Below, in pieces: positions 12,264 through 24,169 of a stretch of 64,000 nt of DNA. Within the stretch, counting starts at the first letter, position 1. Each line of letters opens with the position of its first letter. The notes under the pieces were generated by a model. It was not told the origin of the DNA. It ran no database searches and saw only the letters and a list, made by a program, of their open reading frames with translations. The translations under genes and the position numbers were made by a program. Source of the stretch: Pyricularia pennisetigena (taxonomy: Eukaryota > Ascomycota > Sordariomycetes > Magnaporthales > Pyriculariaceae); NCBI RefSeq assembly GCF_004337985.1, contig NC_043743.1, positions 550,228 through 614,227 of the forward strand, in the 5' to 3' direction.

Positions 12264-14852
12264 ATGGCACAAGATGCAGCAGGCGGCGGCTCGCACGGGG
12301 CCGCTGGGGGTAGCGGCGGACCATATCCGGCCGCTCTGGAGATCAGGTTGGCAGCCAGGAGGCTCGTCAACTTTGAGGTAGCCACCATATACGCCACCTT
12401 CCTGGCGTCACTCATGGGCATATTCATCATCACGCACCTCGCCGGACGTGTAATTGTGAGGATCCAGCAATCAAAGTCGATGCCGTCGTTTCCACGATTC
12501 ATCTCCCGGCCATTTACCGTCGTGTCCAGGTGAGTTTATTCATGTGGTCTTGAATATCGAGCTGTTGGGGTTTTTGCCTCCCCCCCTTTTTTTTGGTTGT
12601 GATATGTCAAGGGGAAAGGATGGTGGTTGCTGACGAGACCTCGACAAACAGGACGTTTAGAAACATTGCCCTGCGCAAAATACCACTCTTCTACTCGGGT
12701 GGGCATGGGCTACTGGTCGCCATATACTTGGTTATGAATGTGGCCATGTGCATCATCAAGGTCGACTTTAGCAGCTATAGCAACGTCGCCGCCAGGCTAG
12801 GCTGGTATGTCTAACCACCTTACATCAACTCAAAAAGAGGGACAATTTTTTCTGCGTGTACAGGGGCTGGCGTAACTGACAAGATGATGCGAGGGGGAAA
12901 AAAAAAACATGAACAGGCTGACGACATGCAATCTTGCTCTGGTCGTATTCCTCGCCCTCAAAAACACGCCGCTGGCGTTCCTGACGGCCTACTCGCACGA
13001 AAGGCTCAACAACCTACACCAGATGGCCGGCTGCGTCACCTTTCTGATGGTGGTCCTGCACTCCATGCTGTACACGCTGGTGTTTACAAAGTCCAACAGG
13101 TTCGAGAAGCTCAGGGAGCCCGAGCAGATTGCGGGCATCGTGGCTAGCTTTGCCTTTTTGGTTCTTGTTGGTAGCGCTATTACTATGCGACGATTCTGGT
13201 ATGTTATTTTTTTGTTTTTACTCTTTCTTTCTTCTTTCCCCTTGATACCACTCGCGGTATGGATCAAACAAACAAAAAAAAAGCCCCCGAGGCGACGCTG
13301 ACACACGGAAACTATATACAGCTACGAGCTCTTTTACGCAACGCACATAATCTCATTCATGGTGGCTATTGTCGCGTTCGCGCTGCACCGACCCCAGTTC
13401 AAAGACGTGATACTGTACATCATCCTCGTCATCGTCGGCGCGTGGGCCGTCGACCGCCTGATCCGGCTCGGGCGCATGATGGCCAACAGCGTCAACCAGT
13501 CGGCGACGGTCCACCCGCTGCCCGACGGCGGCACGCGCATCGTGCTGTCCAAGCGGCCGCTGGGCAGCCAGGCCGGCAAGCACTGCTTCCTGTGGATCCC
13601 GGGGATCCGCGCCCTCGAGGCTCACCCCTTCACCATGATCAGCTCGGACCCGGTCGAGTTCGTGGCAAAGTCGTACGACGGCTTCACGCGCGACCTGCAC
13701 AGGTACGCCGTCGCGAACCCGGGCGGCAGGCTGTGGGCCTCGGTCGACGGGCCCTACGGCACCTTTTCCGACCCGATGCGCTTCGACAAGATCGTCCTCA
13801 TCGCGGGCGGGAGCGGCGCCTCGTTCGTCTTTGGCCTCGCTACGAACCTGCTCGAGCGCATGGGTCCCGACTCGACCAGGAGTATCGAGCTCATCTGGGC
13901 CGTCAAGACGCATGGTGAGTTTGCTTTTGCACTGGGTCACTCACTGTTGATGCTTGCCCGTGTGACGATACTTTTTTTTTTTTTTTTTTTGGAAACTAAA
14001 CTAATCATAAGATGATGATATATCCAGAGAACCTACTGTGGTACGCAGAGCATCTGAGGACGCTTTACGATCACGTAAACTCGCCAAAAGTAGGTGACAC
14101 ATCTCGAATCATAAAAACAAAACAAAAAAAAAAAAGAAACTCCCAAATATCCGACATCCTCTATACCGAGATTATATGCTGACCGCGACCTGCCGCTACC
14201 CCAGTGCAAAGTCTCTCTCTACGTCTCCCGCATGCCCTCGTCTGCGAGCTCTTCGCACATTGAGTTCTCGGCCCGCGCCCAGATCGCAATCGACGGCCAG
14301 AAAGTCGACGCGGGCCCCGCCTCCCCGGATCTGGAAAAGGTGCTAGAGGGCGAGAAGCCAGCAGCAGCAGCAGCAGCAGAAGCAAAGCAGGCCGCCGCCG
14401 CCGACGCCAGCGACGAAAAGAAGGACAACATTCAAGAATTCCATTCCGCAGCGCCGGGCGACATGGAGACGTCGGACGAGGACAGGAACAGCAGCAGCCA
14501 CGACAACAGCACCATCATCCTCCAGCAAGAAAAACAACAGCGGCAATCCGCCACTTCCGCGACAAAACAGCAGCAGCAGCAGCAGCAGCATGGCAGCTAC
14601 GACGCCGAGGCGCGCTACTGCACCTCGTCGGCGTCGTCGACGGCTCCCCTCCGCCACACCGTCACGCCCGGCCGCCCTCCCGCAGAGGTCCTGATCCGCA
14701 GCGCGGTCGAGGCCACGCCCGCGGACCAGCGCGTGCTCGTCGTCGCGTGCGGGCCCGACTCGCTCATGCGCGCCGCCCGGGACACGGCCGCCAGCTGCAT
14801 CAGGCTAGATGGGCCTGAGGTGGAGCTTCATTGTGAGCAGTTTGGGTGGTGA
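12264..14852 (+). CDS. Ferric-chelate reductase (FRE-type) transmembrane metalloreductase
   Basis: Six exons: 12264-12529, 12652-12804, 12917-13198, 13322-13914, 14028-14089 and 14205-14852; 667 residues. All junctions are GT-AG and keep frame. The membrane domain has two bis-heme His pairs with canonical 13-residue spacing: H174/H188 (within LNNLHQMAGCVTFLMVVLH) and H242/H256. The cytosolic part carries the FAD motif HPFTM (335-339), GPYG (377-380), the NADPH-binding AGGSG (395-399) and a C-terminal VACGPDSLM. It should pass electrons from NADPH through FAD and two hemes to Fe(III) or Cu(II) outside the cell or in the vacuole; the metal is not determinable from sequence. There is no recognisable signal peptide; the N-terminus is Gly-rich before the first helix. 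An unusual Ala/Glu/Gln-rich insert (about residues 490-600) splits the NAD-binding domain. No multicopper oxidase lies nearby. Confidence 0.92.
14568..14590 (+). repeat. CAG repeat encoding poly-Gln inside the reductase
   Basis: Consecutive CAG codons inside the last exon of the ferric reductase encode an uninterrupted Gln run. It sits within a larger low-complexity insert with Ala and Ser runs. Such a tract is prone to length change between strains. Confidence 0.85.
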
Positions 14853-16504
14853 TTTTTTTTTTTTTTCTTTCCTCTTTTTTCTCTCTTACTCTCTATTTAC
14901 GACGTCATGTTTTTTTTTTTTTTTTTCTTGAGTGTATATGGGACTTGATTGTGTGGGACCGACGGGTTCTTTTAGACAGTAGCGCTGTTTTCTTGGGTTT
15001 TATTATCATTTTAACAAAGTTTCTTGTTTTTTCTTGGTTTTTGTCTTCTGCTCTTTCGGCGGAGGAGGTTATCTCTGGGGCTACCGGAATCTCTTTTTCA
15101 ATTAGTTTAGGTATAATGATGATTGAATGGGCAGGTTGTGTCAATACAGGGAACAGCCGACAGAAAGAAAGAGAAGAGAGAAAAAGAAAAAAAAATCCGA
15201 TGTTTTGTGTACTCAGCCTTGTTGCCCCTGTTTCGATACCTTTTTCGGTTGTGAGGCCTCAACTCGAAGGGGTCTACTTGTATGTTCATCACCTTACTCA
15301 GGAGTAGTATCCGTGTATGTGGGATTGCATGGCAAGCCTGTGGGCCTGTGGCAAACGTCCGCGGGCCCCCCTCCGGCCCCCCCCAAAACGACGGACGTTC
15401 CGACTCAGCAACCAACCAACCAACCCCCCATGGTCTGGCCTGGCTCGCTCGCCAAGTCGGTAAATGCCGTTGTCGACCCGCTGATATGATCCCCTGGCCA
15501 TGGGTAGGTATACCAACCCAGCGCACTGGGTCTAGCATCTAAGCTCACCTAGTCTAGTCTAAACAACCCCCCCTTCCTCTTTTGCCACGGTTGAAGGGAA
15601 CGACCTATAAGCGAGGAGACAGTGCTGGGAATACGAGACTATACTACATAACATTTTCCGGTGACAAGGAACATGCAAGAAAGTGGAAAAAGAGAACAAA
15701 GAATCGGATGAAGAAACTGACAGATGGAGATACATGCGAAAAAAAAAGGGGGTATCTCGAGTTAAGGAGAAGAGGAGACAGAAGATGGGAACGATTTTGC
15801 AGAGAAAAATAAAACCCGACAAAGCGAATCCAACTTGCGATGTTAACTATACACTGAAGAGAATTTAAAACTTCAAGACAAGGAAGAGTAGTAACACAAG
15901 TGCTTCTTAATAGAAACCCCAAACATGAAAAATAGAAAAGTAAATATACAACCGAGGAAAAAGAAAAAAAACTTTTATATATCGAAAATGGAAACTTTAG
16001 ACAAAGGAAATGATAAAAGAAAACGCAGCGAGTGGTAGCTCCCGGGCATATTAGGAAAAGCAAACACAAGAAAAAGAAAAAAGAAACAAACAAAGAAAAG
16101 ACGATAACGTATTTCCTATAGATGTACACGCAAGATGGCCTCTCGCCATTCCGCTTCGTGACAAGCAAAATAAACGCTGCCACCCAATGATGAATACGAT
16201 GACGCTCCATGATAATGCAATAAGAAGAAACAAGACAGTCGGTGTAAACGCAGAAACATACAGAGGGAAAAAAAAAAAGCAAATCCTTTTTTTAAAACAA
16301 ATTAGAAATCAAAAAAGGGGAATCCTCGCTTCGTTCCATCATTAAGGAATTTCAGCCTCCTAGCTTGTACTCAAAGTACCATTAACCAGGGGGGAGATGA
16401 AGGACGAATAAAAGATTCGGGGTGGTGGAAGTGTGCTTTGTCTTGAGGAAAATGGTATGTATGAGACTTGATGCCAAGGAGAGTTGTGTGGATGTCGATG
16501 TTTC
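14853..16504. other. Convergent intergenic region, homopolymer-rich
   Basis: About 1.65 kb between the convergent reductase and transcription-factor genes. T runs (14853-14866, 14910-14925) follow the reductase stop. A purine-rich stretch (15670-16110) on the + strand is the likely CT-rich 3' UTR of the minus-strand regulator. A doubled CTAGTCTA word occurs at 15548-15560. No gene is supported. Confidence 0.5.
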
Positions 16505-19500
16505 TCAAAACATCTCGCGCCGGTCCCCGTCAAGTCTAGTCAAGACAGCCAGGACATCGGCAATGATGTTTCCAGAGCTGCTGGCGCTGCAGTCTAGCTC
16601 GATCTGACGACGTGCTAGGCCGATGACTCCAGCCCATCGACCATCCTGGACGAGAGTGTCGACAGCCGCATCATCTGTCGGCTGTAATGAGGCCGTCAGA
16701 TGCAACCATTCGCGAGCGTCTTGCTCGGAAGACGCGTTGGGGTCGTTGCTAATGCTCCCGTCGACTCCCGCCGCCGCTCCGGTACCGCATGCCCAGCAGA
16801 TCAAGGTGCAAACAAATATGCCCCAGTAGTCGGTCAAGGCACCAATGGTAGGCCTGCCAGATGACGGGGTGGACAGGAAATCGGCGAGCGCCCTGGCGGC
16901 GTAGACAACCGCTCGTGATGCCGACTTGTCAAAATGCCCTGCTGTCTTCGACAAGTTTGAGTCGAGAGCTTTTAGGGATGCAGTCCACTGTCGAACGCGG
17001 CCCTGCTGATAAGGAAGGTTTTTGTGATGAAAGTTTCCTGGAGAACCGGTGACGGCTAGAAGCTCGTGAAGTGGCGTGTGGTGAAGTGCCAGGTAGGTGT
17101 TTGCAATGGGAGAGTAGCGGAATAGTTTCGCAATACGTTCCTCGACCTGGAAGGCTGCCGAATACGAGACAGGTTGGGCTGTGAACTGGTCAGAACCAGT
17201 AGCCAACGACGTCTGATCCGGTAACTTCCAACCATTCGATGCTTCCGAATGTGGCGGCGGGATACTGCCGGACTGGGTTGTGTAGTTTCTGTTGCTTCCC
17301 CCACTGCCCAGGACGCGTTTGGGAAGGCGTAGAGTCTCGGCCGCCAGGATGAGAAACTGGTCAAACGACCTCTGTGGTCCGTTCCTTGTAGCCATGCTAC
17401 TCCCATCCTCGGGCAGCATGGCGGCAACGGCCTCGGAGTGAGGCATGGGCATGGGCATGCCGGCGGCGGGATTAGCGCTAAGAATCGCATCCCACTCCTC
17501 AGCGGAGCTGGCATCCCAAAGGGCCTGGCTCGGACCCGTAAAAGCGAGAGGCGGGGCGCTGCCTGGCTCCGACGTGTTGAAATCTCGGGTGCGCGAGGTC
17601 TGGTGGTAGAAGGACGCATGGACGTCGAGAACAAAGCAGGAGCTGGCGAGTCGTCTATAGGATTCCTTGGCCAACCAGTTGCGCCAGCGGGTTTGTGCTG
17701 AAATGTGGGGGTTGCTCTGGGCCGTGAGAGCAGGATCGAAGAGAGAGTGGACCTGGTCGATAGCCTGAAACTGGTCTGAGCATCGCTGTTCCTGAGTGAT
17801 GTAGGCTGGAAAAGTTGACGACTTGAAAAAAAACGGCTGCACCGCACGGTGGTCTGCCGAAAACGACAAAGACACAGAAGAAGATGTCGAGGAAAAGGAA
17901 GAAGCAAGAGACTGGAAGCTGGCTGCAGATCCCCTGCGGAAGCCAAGAGGGTGAAGTGAAGTGGGTGTATCCGAAGAGTCGGAGTACCAAGGAGAACAAG
18001 AGACAGTGGAGAAAGGTGAAGAAGAAGAAAGAGAAGAAGGAGAGCAAGGAGACAGCTGGACAGTAGGGAAGCCCAGTGTGGTATCGGCGCGGCGGCCCAA
18101 ACATTGACGAAGAAACCCTGAGTGACTTACCCTCGAATACAGATTCTCGAACGGTTTCGAGGGCTGATGGACAAGGCGTTTGCCCCTGAAACGAGCGAGG
18201 TACTCGCACAAGATTATCGCCTGCATTGTCTGGAGGTTCCACTTTGGTATCTGCATACGAGGTTTGCGCGCGGTGGCCGTCAGCTACAGCTGCTTCCCGA
18301 CGACGACCACGTAGAGTCATCGCTGCTTTGGCGCAGGGGAGATCCTACCCGCCTCACTTCCTCCCAAGCGTGCTTGTGAAGGATACTACTCCTTGCACGA
18401 TGCGCCAGTCCATCCAGGCACTGGGCTCCAACCGCCGCCATGGCTGATCGCAAAATCATGTCGCCAGCCTCGTCTGACATACGCCGATGAACAAATGGGT
18501 ACTCCGGACCAAGGCTGTCCCAGTAAACATCTTCGTATGCCGGCATGGCGTTGTGAATGTGTCGCGGGAGTGGGCTGGTCAGAGAAACGGAGGCGTTGGC
18601 ACAGCCACTTCGGATCCGAGAGTTGGCAAACCCATTTGGCCCGGCACTGCCGTCATCTCCGCTCCCAAAACCAAAACCCGCTCCGTTGGAAGAAAAGCCG
18701 CCACCCGAGCTCGCGGTAATGCTTGGGCTAGGAGCAACCGTCATCATTGGCTTTTGGCGAGCCAGGCCCGAATTCATTCCCACACGATCCGCAGACATGA
18801 CCGGCACTGGAGCGACAAGACCGCCCAAGAGCGACCCGTTGCGCATTTCCATACCAGATGGCAAGGAATCGCCTCGGCCTTGGTTACCGCGGGGGAAACT
18901 GGACGCCGGTGTCGAGCTTTCATCCATTGCCAACTGCAAGTGGTCTGCTTGGTCCATGGCCGGGTAAGGGACGATCGACTCGTCGAGAAAGTTGCCGTAT
19001 GGATGACCAAACTCGGGATAAGCTGAAAACAGGGGCGGGCTCACAATGGAGCCGGGCGAATTTTGTCCCTGACTGTAGACGTAAGGAGCCGCCCAGGCGC
19101 CAGAAGATGTTGTTTCGACATTGAGCGCAGGGTATAATTGAGGGGAACTCTGTCTTGGCACCGCCCAAGGAGCGTTCAGAGCTCGGGGGTCGGACGGAGT
19201 AGAGTATGTACTACCGTCTGTCGACGATTGATACATCGGAGACAATGAGAGATCGGGTAATCCGGCTTCAGGAACATGGAGAGATGAGGATGAGCCCGAA
19301 AGGCCTTCTGTGACCACACAAAGCTGCCGCACTTCGCGAGGTGCCTGGTAGTTCACCGGGTTGAAAGTAATCTGGGTCGGCACGGAGTCATAAGCTGTGG
19401 GAACCGTAGAATAGCGTATCGTAGGGTTGTCTTGAGCCGAAGGTGACAGGGTATAGGCCGAGTTGAAATCCTGGGAAACACGTCGCGGTCCTGCGTCGAT

Positions 19501-20987
19501 GCTGAAACGCCTGGAAACGTCAAACGGCGAAACCTGAGAGCTCAGGTTGCCAGCTGGACTGCTGTCAAAGCCGTGATGTAGCCTGGTATTATTGATATTT
19601 GGCGTTGAAGGCGCATCATTGGGTGCTGCCCCCGTGGGTGCTCCTGCTCCGGAGCCTGATCCGGATGTGGTTTGAGAGGCCCCTGACGAAGGTGCCTGGC
19701 GCAGAGTCACATTTGAAGTGTTTGCAGTATATGTCGTTGCTCGTCTACCAGGCCCTCCAGATGGCGACTGGTCCCTGCTTGGGCGGGATGGTGCCAGTGC
19801 CGAATCACCTTCCTGGCTAAAACGATTGCAATTGCGATGAGGTCAGTATCAGACAGACCAGTACCGAAGATGAAGAAGAAGAAGAAAAAAATCCCATTTC
19901 AAAATCAACTTACTGTTTCTGCTGATGTCTTGCAAGCAGGTCTGCCCGGTGGAAAGTGCGGTCACATCCTGGAACCAAGCATGAGTACTGCGGGGTTCCA
20001 TGGCTGAGCTGATGCCGTCTATATATTGCGATTGGTGTTAGCCACCCCAATTCATACTACTAGTTTTGCCCACTGCGGCAACAAAACCAAGTTTTTGTTT
20101 CATATCAGACGTTTTGACATACCTTAGGTGCTCGGCTCTTGTAAAGGTCTAGAAATCATGAGGTTAGCGAGCTATTGTGCAAGGCCACACAGCGTCATGC
20201 GGCGAAAGTCCCATCAACCAGTTTGGAAATATCATATCCCCGTGTGACATACCTTGGCCGGCCTGCAAACATCACACACGTGAACAGGTTGGCCCTTCCT
20301 GGCGCGGCTGATGCGCCCAGTGATGGGGGTCAATCTGATGGGGGACTCCAAGTGCGTTTGCGGCTGCAATGGTCGGTTCGCAACACTCGACGCCTGGCCA
20401 GAGCTGTCAACAAAGCCACCCAGACTGGCGGCGCGCCCCGGTCCTCCTGTGGTTCCCATCCTCATGGGGGACAATGGGGAGTAGCCATGCTGATCCATCG
20501 TACTGGCGCTTGTGGTGCTGTGGCGGCGCAGGGCCGCAGGCCTTGCGGACAACGAGGTCGCTTCCGTGGGCCCTGGCTGAGTATCGGTTGAGCCAGTTTG
20601 GGGCGTTCCTGCCTCAGCAGACGACTGTCTTGAAGGGAGCGTAATGGTCACGAACTGTGTTTGCGGTGCTTGTGGTGGTGGTGGTGGTGGTGGTGGTGGC
20701 AACGATGGTGGTGGTCCTTCTATGATGGCTGATATCGCAGTCGGAGAGGTGTAAGGTCTGGTAGTAGCTGTCGTTGCTGTTGATATTACTGATCTTGTCG
20801 CCGGTATCAGTGGTGAACTTGTGTTGCCGAGGGTGCCTTGTCCTGATGGGGAGGCTTGTCTTTGATATGCCGAAGGATCAGGAACACGGGTCCCGGAGGT
20901 GGTTGCGAAGGATCCGACACCCTTTTTATCACGATGCGGATCTTCGTGGTCCACGTCCACATCCATAATGAATTTAAGACTTGACAT
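16505..20987 (-). CDS. C2H2 zinc-finger / Fungal_trans transcription factor
   Basis: Exons: 20987-20253, 20148-20123, 20018-19914, 19816-18349, 18250-18131, then a last exon to 16505. All resolved introns are GT-AG and about 100 nt, with good branch sites. The splices rebuild two C2H2 fingers: C238/C241 with H256/H260 (block TFTRAEHLRRHQLSH) and C267/C272 with H285/H289 (block CDRTFHRADLLARH). A long Ser/Gly-rich region follows, then a Fungal_trans-type regulatory domain from about residue 700, with WNLQTMQAIILCEYLARFRG and a late ALHHTPLHELLAVTG segment. The N-terminal part has a poly-Pro run and is disordered. The intron starting at 18130 (GTAAGTC after LYSR) has an uncertain acceptor: the frame stays open, and phase-0 candidates end at 18056, 17912 or 17837. 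Nuclear sequence-specific regulator; target genes unknown. The upstream ATG at 20987 is chosen; an in-frame ATG follows at 20966. Confidence 0.85.
20676..20700 (-). repeat. Trinucleotide repeat encoding poly-Pro in the transcription factor
   Basis: A TGG repeat on the + strand reads as consecutive CCA codons on the minus strand. It encodes an uninterrupted proline run in the disordered N-terminal part of the zinc-finger regulator. Confidence 0.8.
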
Positions 20988-22881
20988 GATGAGCGTCACC
21001 CGAAGTAGACGTGAGGTAGTAATCCAGACACAGCCCCCTGTACAAGTTTGCTTGCCGGAGAGCTACCCAGGCAAGCAAGAGAAGATGATAGGGTGGAAGA
21101 GAGGGTGCAGTGTGGTAAGGCAGAGGGGGGTGTCGATGTAGAGAAGGAAAGAAGGGAGGCTCAACTGCAAGAGGAGGAGGGAGTGAAAGAGTTGGATGGA
21201 CGGGGAGGGTGAAAGAAAGGAAAGTAAACAAAAAAAAAGAATTGGAAAGAGAAAGAAAAGAGATGTTCACGCAGCAGCAAGAACAAGAATGAGAAGCACG
21301 CCCTCAGCCTTCTGACGGTGCGCAGCTGAGTGGAGGTGTGGTCAAAGAAACGGTTGCAGTGAGCTCACTGGTCTTGTTGCCGCGGCTAGAGCCAGAACCA
21401 GGGATAGAGAATAGAAGACGAAACGAGAAGAAAGAGAAAAGAAAAAAAAAGGTACAAGTCTTGACCTGCAGATTTCTCCATGAGCAATGAAACCTAGGAA
21501 AGAAAAAAAAAAGAGAAAAAAAAAAGTGTTGTACAAAGATAGCCTGCTAACGAAAGAGAAAGAGAAAAAAATAAAACGAAATAATAAAAAAAAGCGAGGC
21601 ACAGCGAACAAGAGTCACCAAGATACAGTGTGTCTGGTCGAGGCTGAGGGGCAGGATACCGTTTCTGGAATGGCTGCGCTATAACAGTATCCCTGTAGTT
21701 GCAGCTGACAGGGGCGTCTCCAAATCAGGCACCACGCCAAGGGTTAATACCTTGTAGCAAAGTAAGATCGGGTACCCAGGTCAATCAGCGAACCTACTGC
21801 GCTTTCCCATGCATGTCCTTGAACCCTGCACTCGACCTCGTCGGCGCAGTCCCTCCATGGTGGTGTGGCGTGACGTGGGAGTACTGTATGTACCACACTG
21901 GAGTACAGTACTTTCGATGCTGACACCAGCGCAGCCTTGTCTTGTTATTTTCGGCTGCTGTATTGCTCTGTACATAGAAAGTCGCATTGACAGTCCAATC
22001 GAGATCAACTCCCCACGGCGCAAGCGAGCGTCTGGCGGCTAACTACCATCAAGCGCGTCCCGACTCGACTGCAGAGGAATATTTGTCCCGTTCCTGGATT
22101 GAGCAAGCTTGTCGTTCATGTGCCGCTTTGAATCAATACAACAATCTACTCAAAAAAAAAAATTCCCAGTTTGCGTTTTCAGCTGGCTGGCTGGCTTGCC
22201 AAGACCCAGAGCGCCCCGCCGACCTGCAATGTTATGGAGGCCCTCGAGAAACAACCCAGAAGGTAGGAAGGATCTCGGGAGCCCAGGTTCCCGGCCTTGT
22301 TGGGCCAAAAACGCAAGCAGATTCGCTCATGTATGTTCTGTTAATATTACCCTTCTCTTCCCTCTGACTGATTGACGAAACGGCCATGAGGTCAGGGCCC
22401 GCCGTTGAGTAGTATCGCCCGCCTTATGACCCCTGCTAGTGATTTCCATGAATAAGAACATGAACCTTGCAAGCAGCCCGCAATCAAGGCCAACGGTCGC
22501 AACCCTCCAGTCAGCATCAAAACTGACCATTCACTGCTCTCCAGGTGAGCTGTCTGAACGGGACGGTACAGGCCGAAAATTAGAACATTTGAAAAGTTCG
22601 CGTGCCCATTAGTTCATAGTTGGACCAAACAAGCGAGATGGGGGGTGAGATTTAACCCACTCAGACTTGGCATCAAAGGAGGGGCGCTGCTTACGTGCAT
22701 ATGCTTGCAGGAGAGAAAATACCCATTTTAGACGGGATTGCTGCTTATGTGTCACCCAGTGTTGAAGCTGCACCAAAGGATTTGTTTATTGCGTCAAGCT
22801 AGCTTTTATTTTCTCTTTCTCTCATTTTTTTTTCTCTCTCTCTCTCTCCGCCCTATGCTGCTATCTAGACTATAATAATTA
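20988..22881. other. Upstream region of the zinc-finger gene
   Basis: The first 650 bases upstream of the regulator start (about 21060-21600) are strongly purine-rich on the + strand, so CT-rich on the sense strand of the regulator. This pattern is common in fungal promoters and 5' leaders. A CT dinucleotide run lies at 22833-22848. The rest shows no supported gene. Confidence 0.5.
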
Positions 22882-23441
22882 CTAGCTGTTTGACAGAGCT
22901 CTTGGTAATACTCCAGGGGGGTAGTTCGTGTCCAAGGTTGAAAGTCTGCGAGTTATCGTATCGATACATATCAATGTCTTTCCAAAGGTCGCCCAATGAT
23001 AGAATACCTGCACGTGTCTGTTTTTGTCCGCCGGCATAGTCTGCACATAATTCTTTTCGGTCAAGACTGTTGCTAAATGTGGCAGACGCCAAATGCAAGA
23101 CGACGTTGCAGCCCGTCGACCACTGGGAGCCCAAGGAAAGCTCTCTTTCACGATCCCCATGTCAATATCAAATACCCACTTGATTCTTTCTTTGGAATCA
23201 GCTTGCAGATGATGCCACGAGATCAAGATCTTGGGGATGTCTTGTGCATGTGTGCTCGTGGATACAATCCCCTTTCGGACGACGAATGGGATGGCACACT
23301 ACCCAATGGGGAAAAGAAAGAAAAGAAAACAATAGACCAGGGGAACCAACCAGAAAAGAGGATTGAAGAAAACAAAAGGACTGCTAGTCGACTTACGACA
23401 GACCAGACGGGAATGAGATGAAGGGTCTGAGGTGAGGTCAT
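22882..23441 (-). CDS. Possible small two-exon gene, unknown function
   Basis: Tentative. Exon 1 at 23441-23397 starts with ATG (MTSPQTLHLIPVWSV). A textbook intron at 23396-23299 has a GTAAGT donor, a long pyrimidine tract and a TAG acceptor. Exon 2 at 23298-22882 continues in phase 0 to TAG, for a 153-residue product. It includes the segment ISWHHLQADSKERIKWVF and ends ALSNS. No signal peptide, membrane segment or known family is recognised. The splice signals are better than expected by chance, but there is no homology support, and further exons or a non-coding transcript are equally possible. It lies alone in a 6.3 kb gene-poor stretch between the zinc-finger gene and the J-protein gene. 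Confidence 0.3.
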
Positions 23442-24161
23442 CCTTCCCGGCTGCCGATGAAACGGTAGGGCTGGTCGCTGCGTATTGTTTTTTTTTTATT
23501 TGGGTGGGTGTACATGGTAGTACGAAGAGGGCAATCAATCACACACACCCTAGCCCTCCCCTGGGCATGTTTCCAGGTTCAGGCTGGTATTGGCGTTGTT
23601 GATTCTTTATTTTTGTTTAGACATAAACAAAAAAAAAGCACAAAGTACATCTAGACTTAGTCTAAAAGGATTTGAGACACGGAAATTTTCTCTTTAGCGC
23701 CAAAATTTACACATGGCACATCGATCGTCCTTGTTTCTCACCTTCACGATACAATGCATCATATGCGTGGATGGCTTCGAGTGGGGTAGCGTTGGCGTCA
23801 GCGAATCTTTCCTCCACATATCCATGACCATGTGTGCCGTGGTAGGTTTAGCGGCATGCCCCGCACATGACAACTGTACAGTAGATGGTCTATTTTAAGA
23901 GATGGATTTCCGATAGACCGTCATTGACAAGACATTCCATTTCCCAGTCCAAGTATGTATAACATTCCATCCAGCCTACATTATCACTAAGTACCCCGGC
24001 TATAGCCGACGATGCATAGCAAGAAGAAGAAGAAGGAAGAAGAAAAATCCCACCCGGGGAAATGCAATGATTTCCATCCTTACCGGAGTTCACGCACACG
24101 CCCTTCCATTCGCCAGGAATTCAAATCAAATCAAATCAATGGTCCATCAATCTCCTTTTTA

Positions 24162-24169
24162 NNNNNNNN
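24162..24169. other. Assembly gap (8 N)
   Basis: Eight undetermined bases in the gene-poor interval. An open frame running through them should not be treated as a gene. Confidence 1.

Noticed and set aside
17056..17946. 296-codon minus frame overlapping the transcription factor
   Set aside because: Out of frame with the Fungal_trans coding exon and made of Ser/Arg-rich low-complexity translation.
12264..20987. Reductase plus transcription factor as an iron or secondary-metabolite cluster
   Set aside because: No siderophore, oxidase, permease, PKS or NRPS gene lies nearby; the two are simply convergent neighbours, and the C2H2/Fungal_trans regulator is not a typical cluster type.
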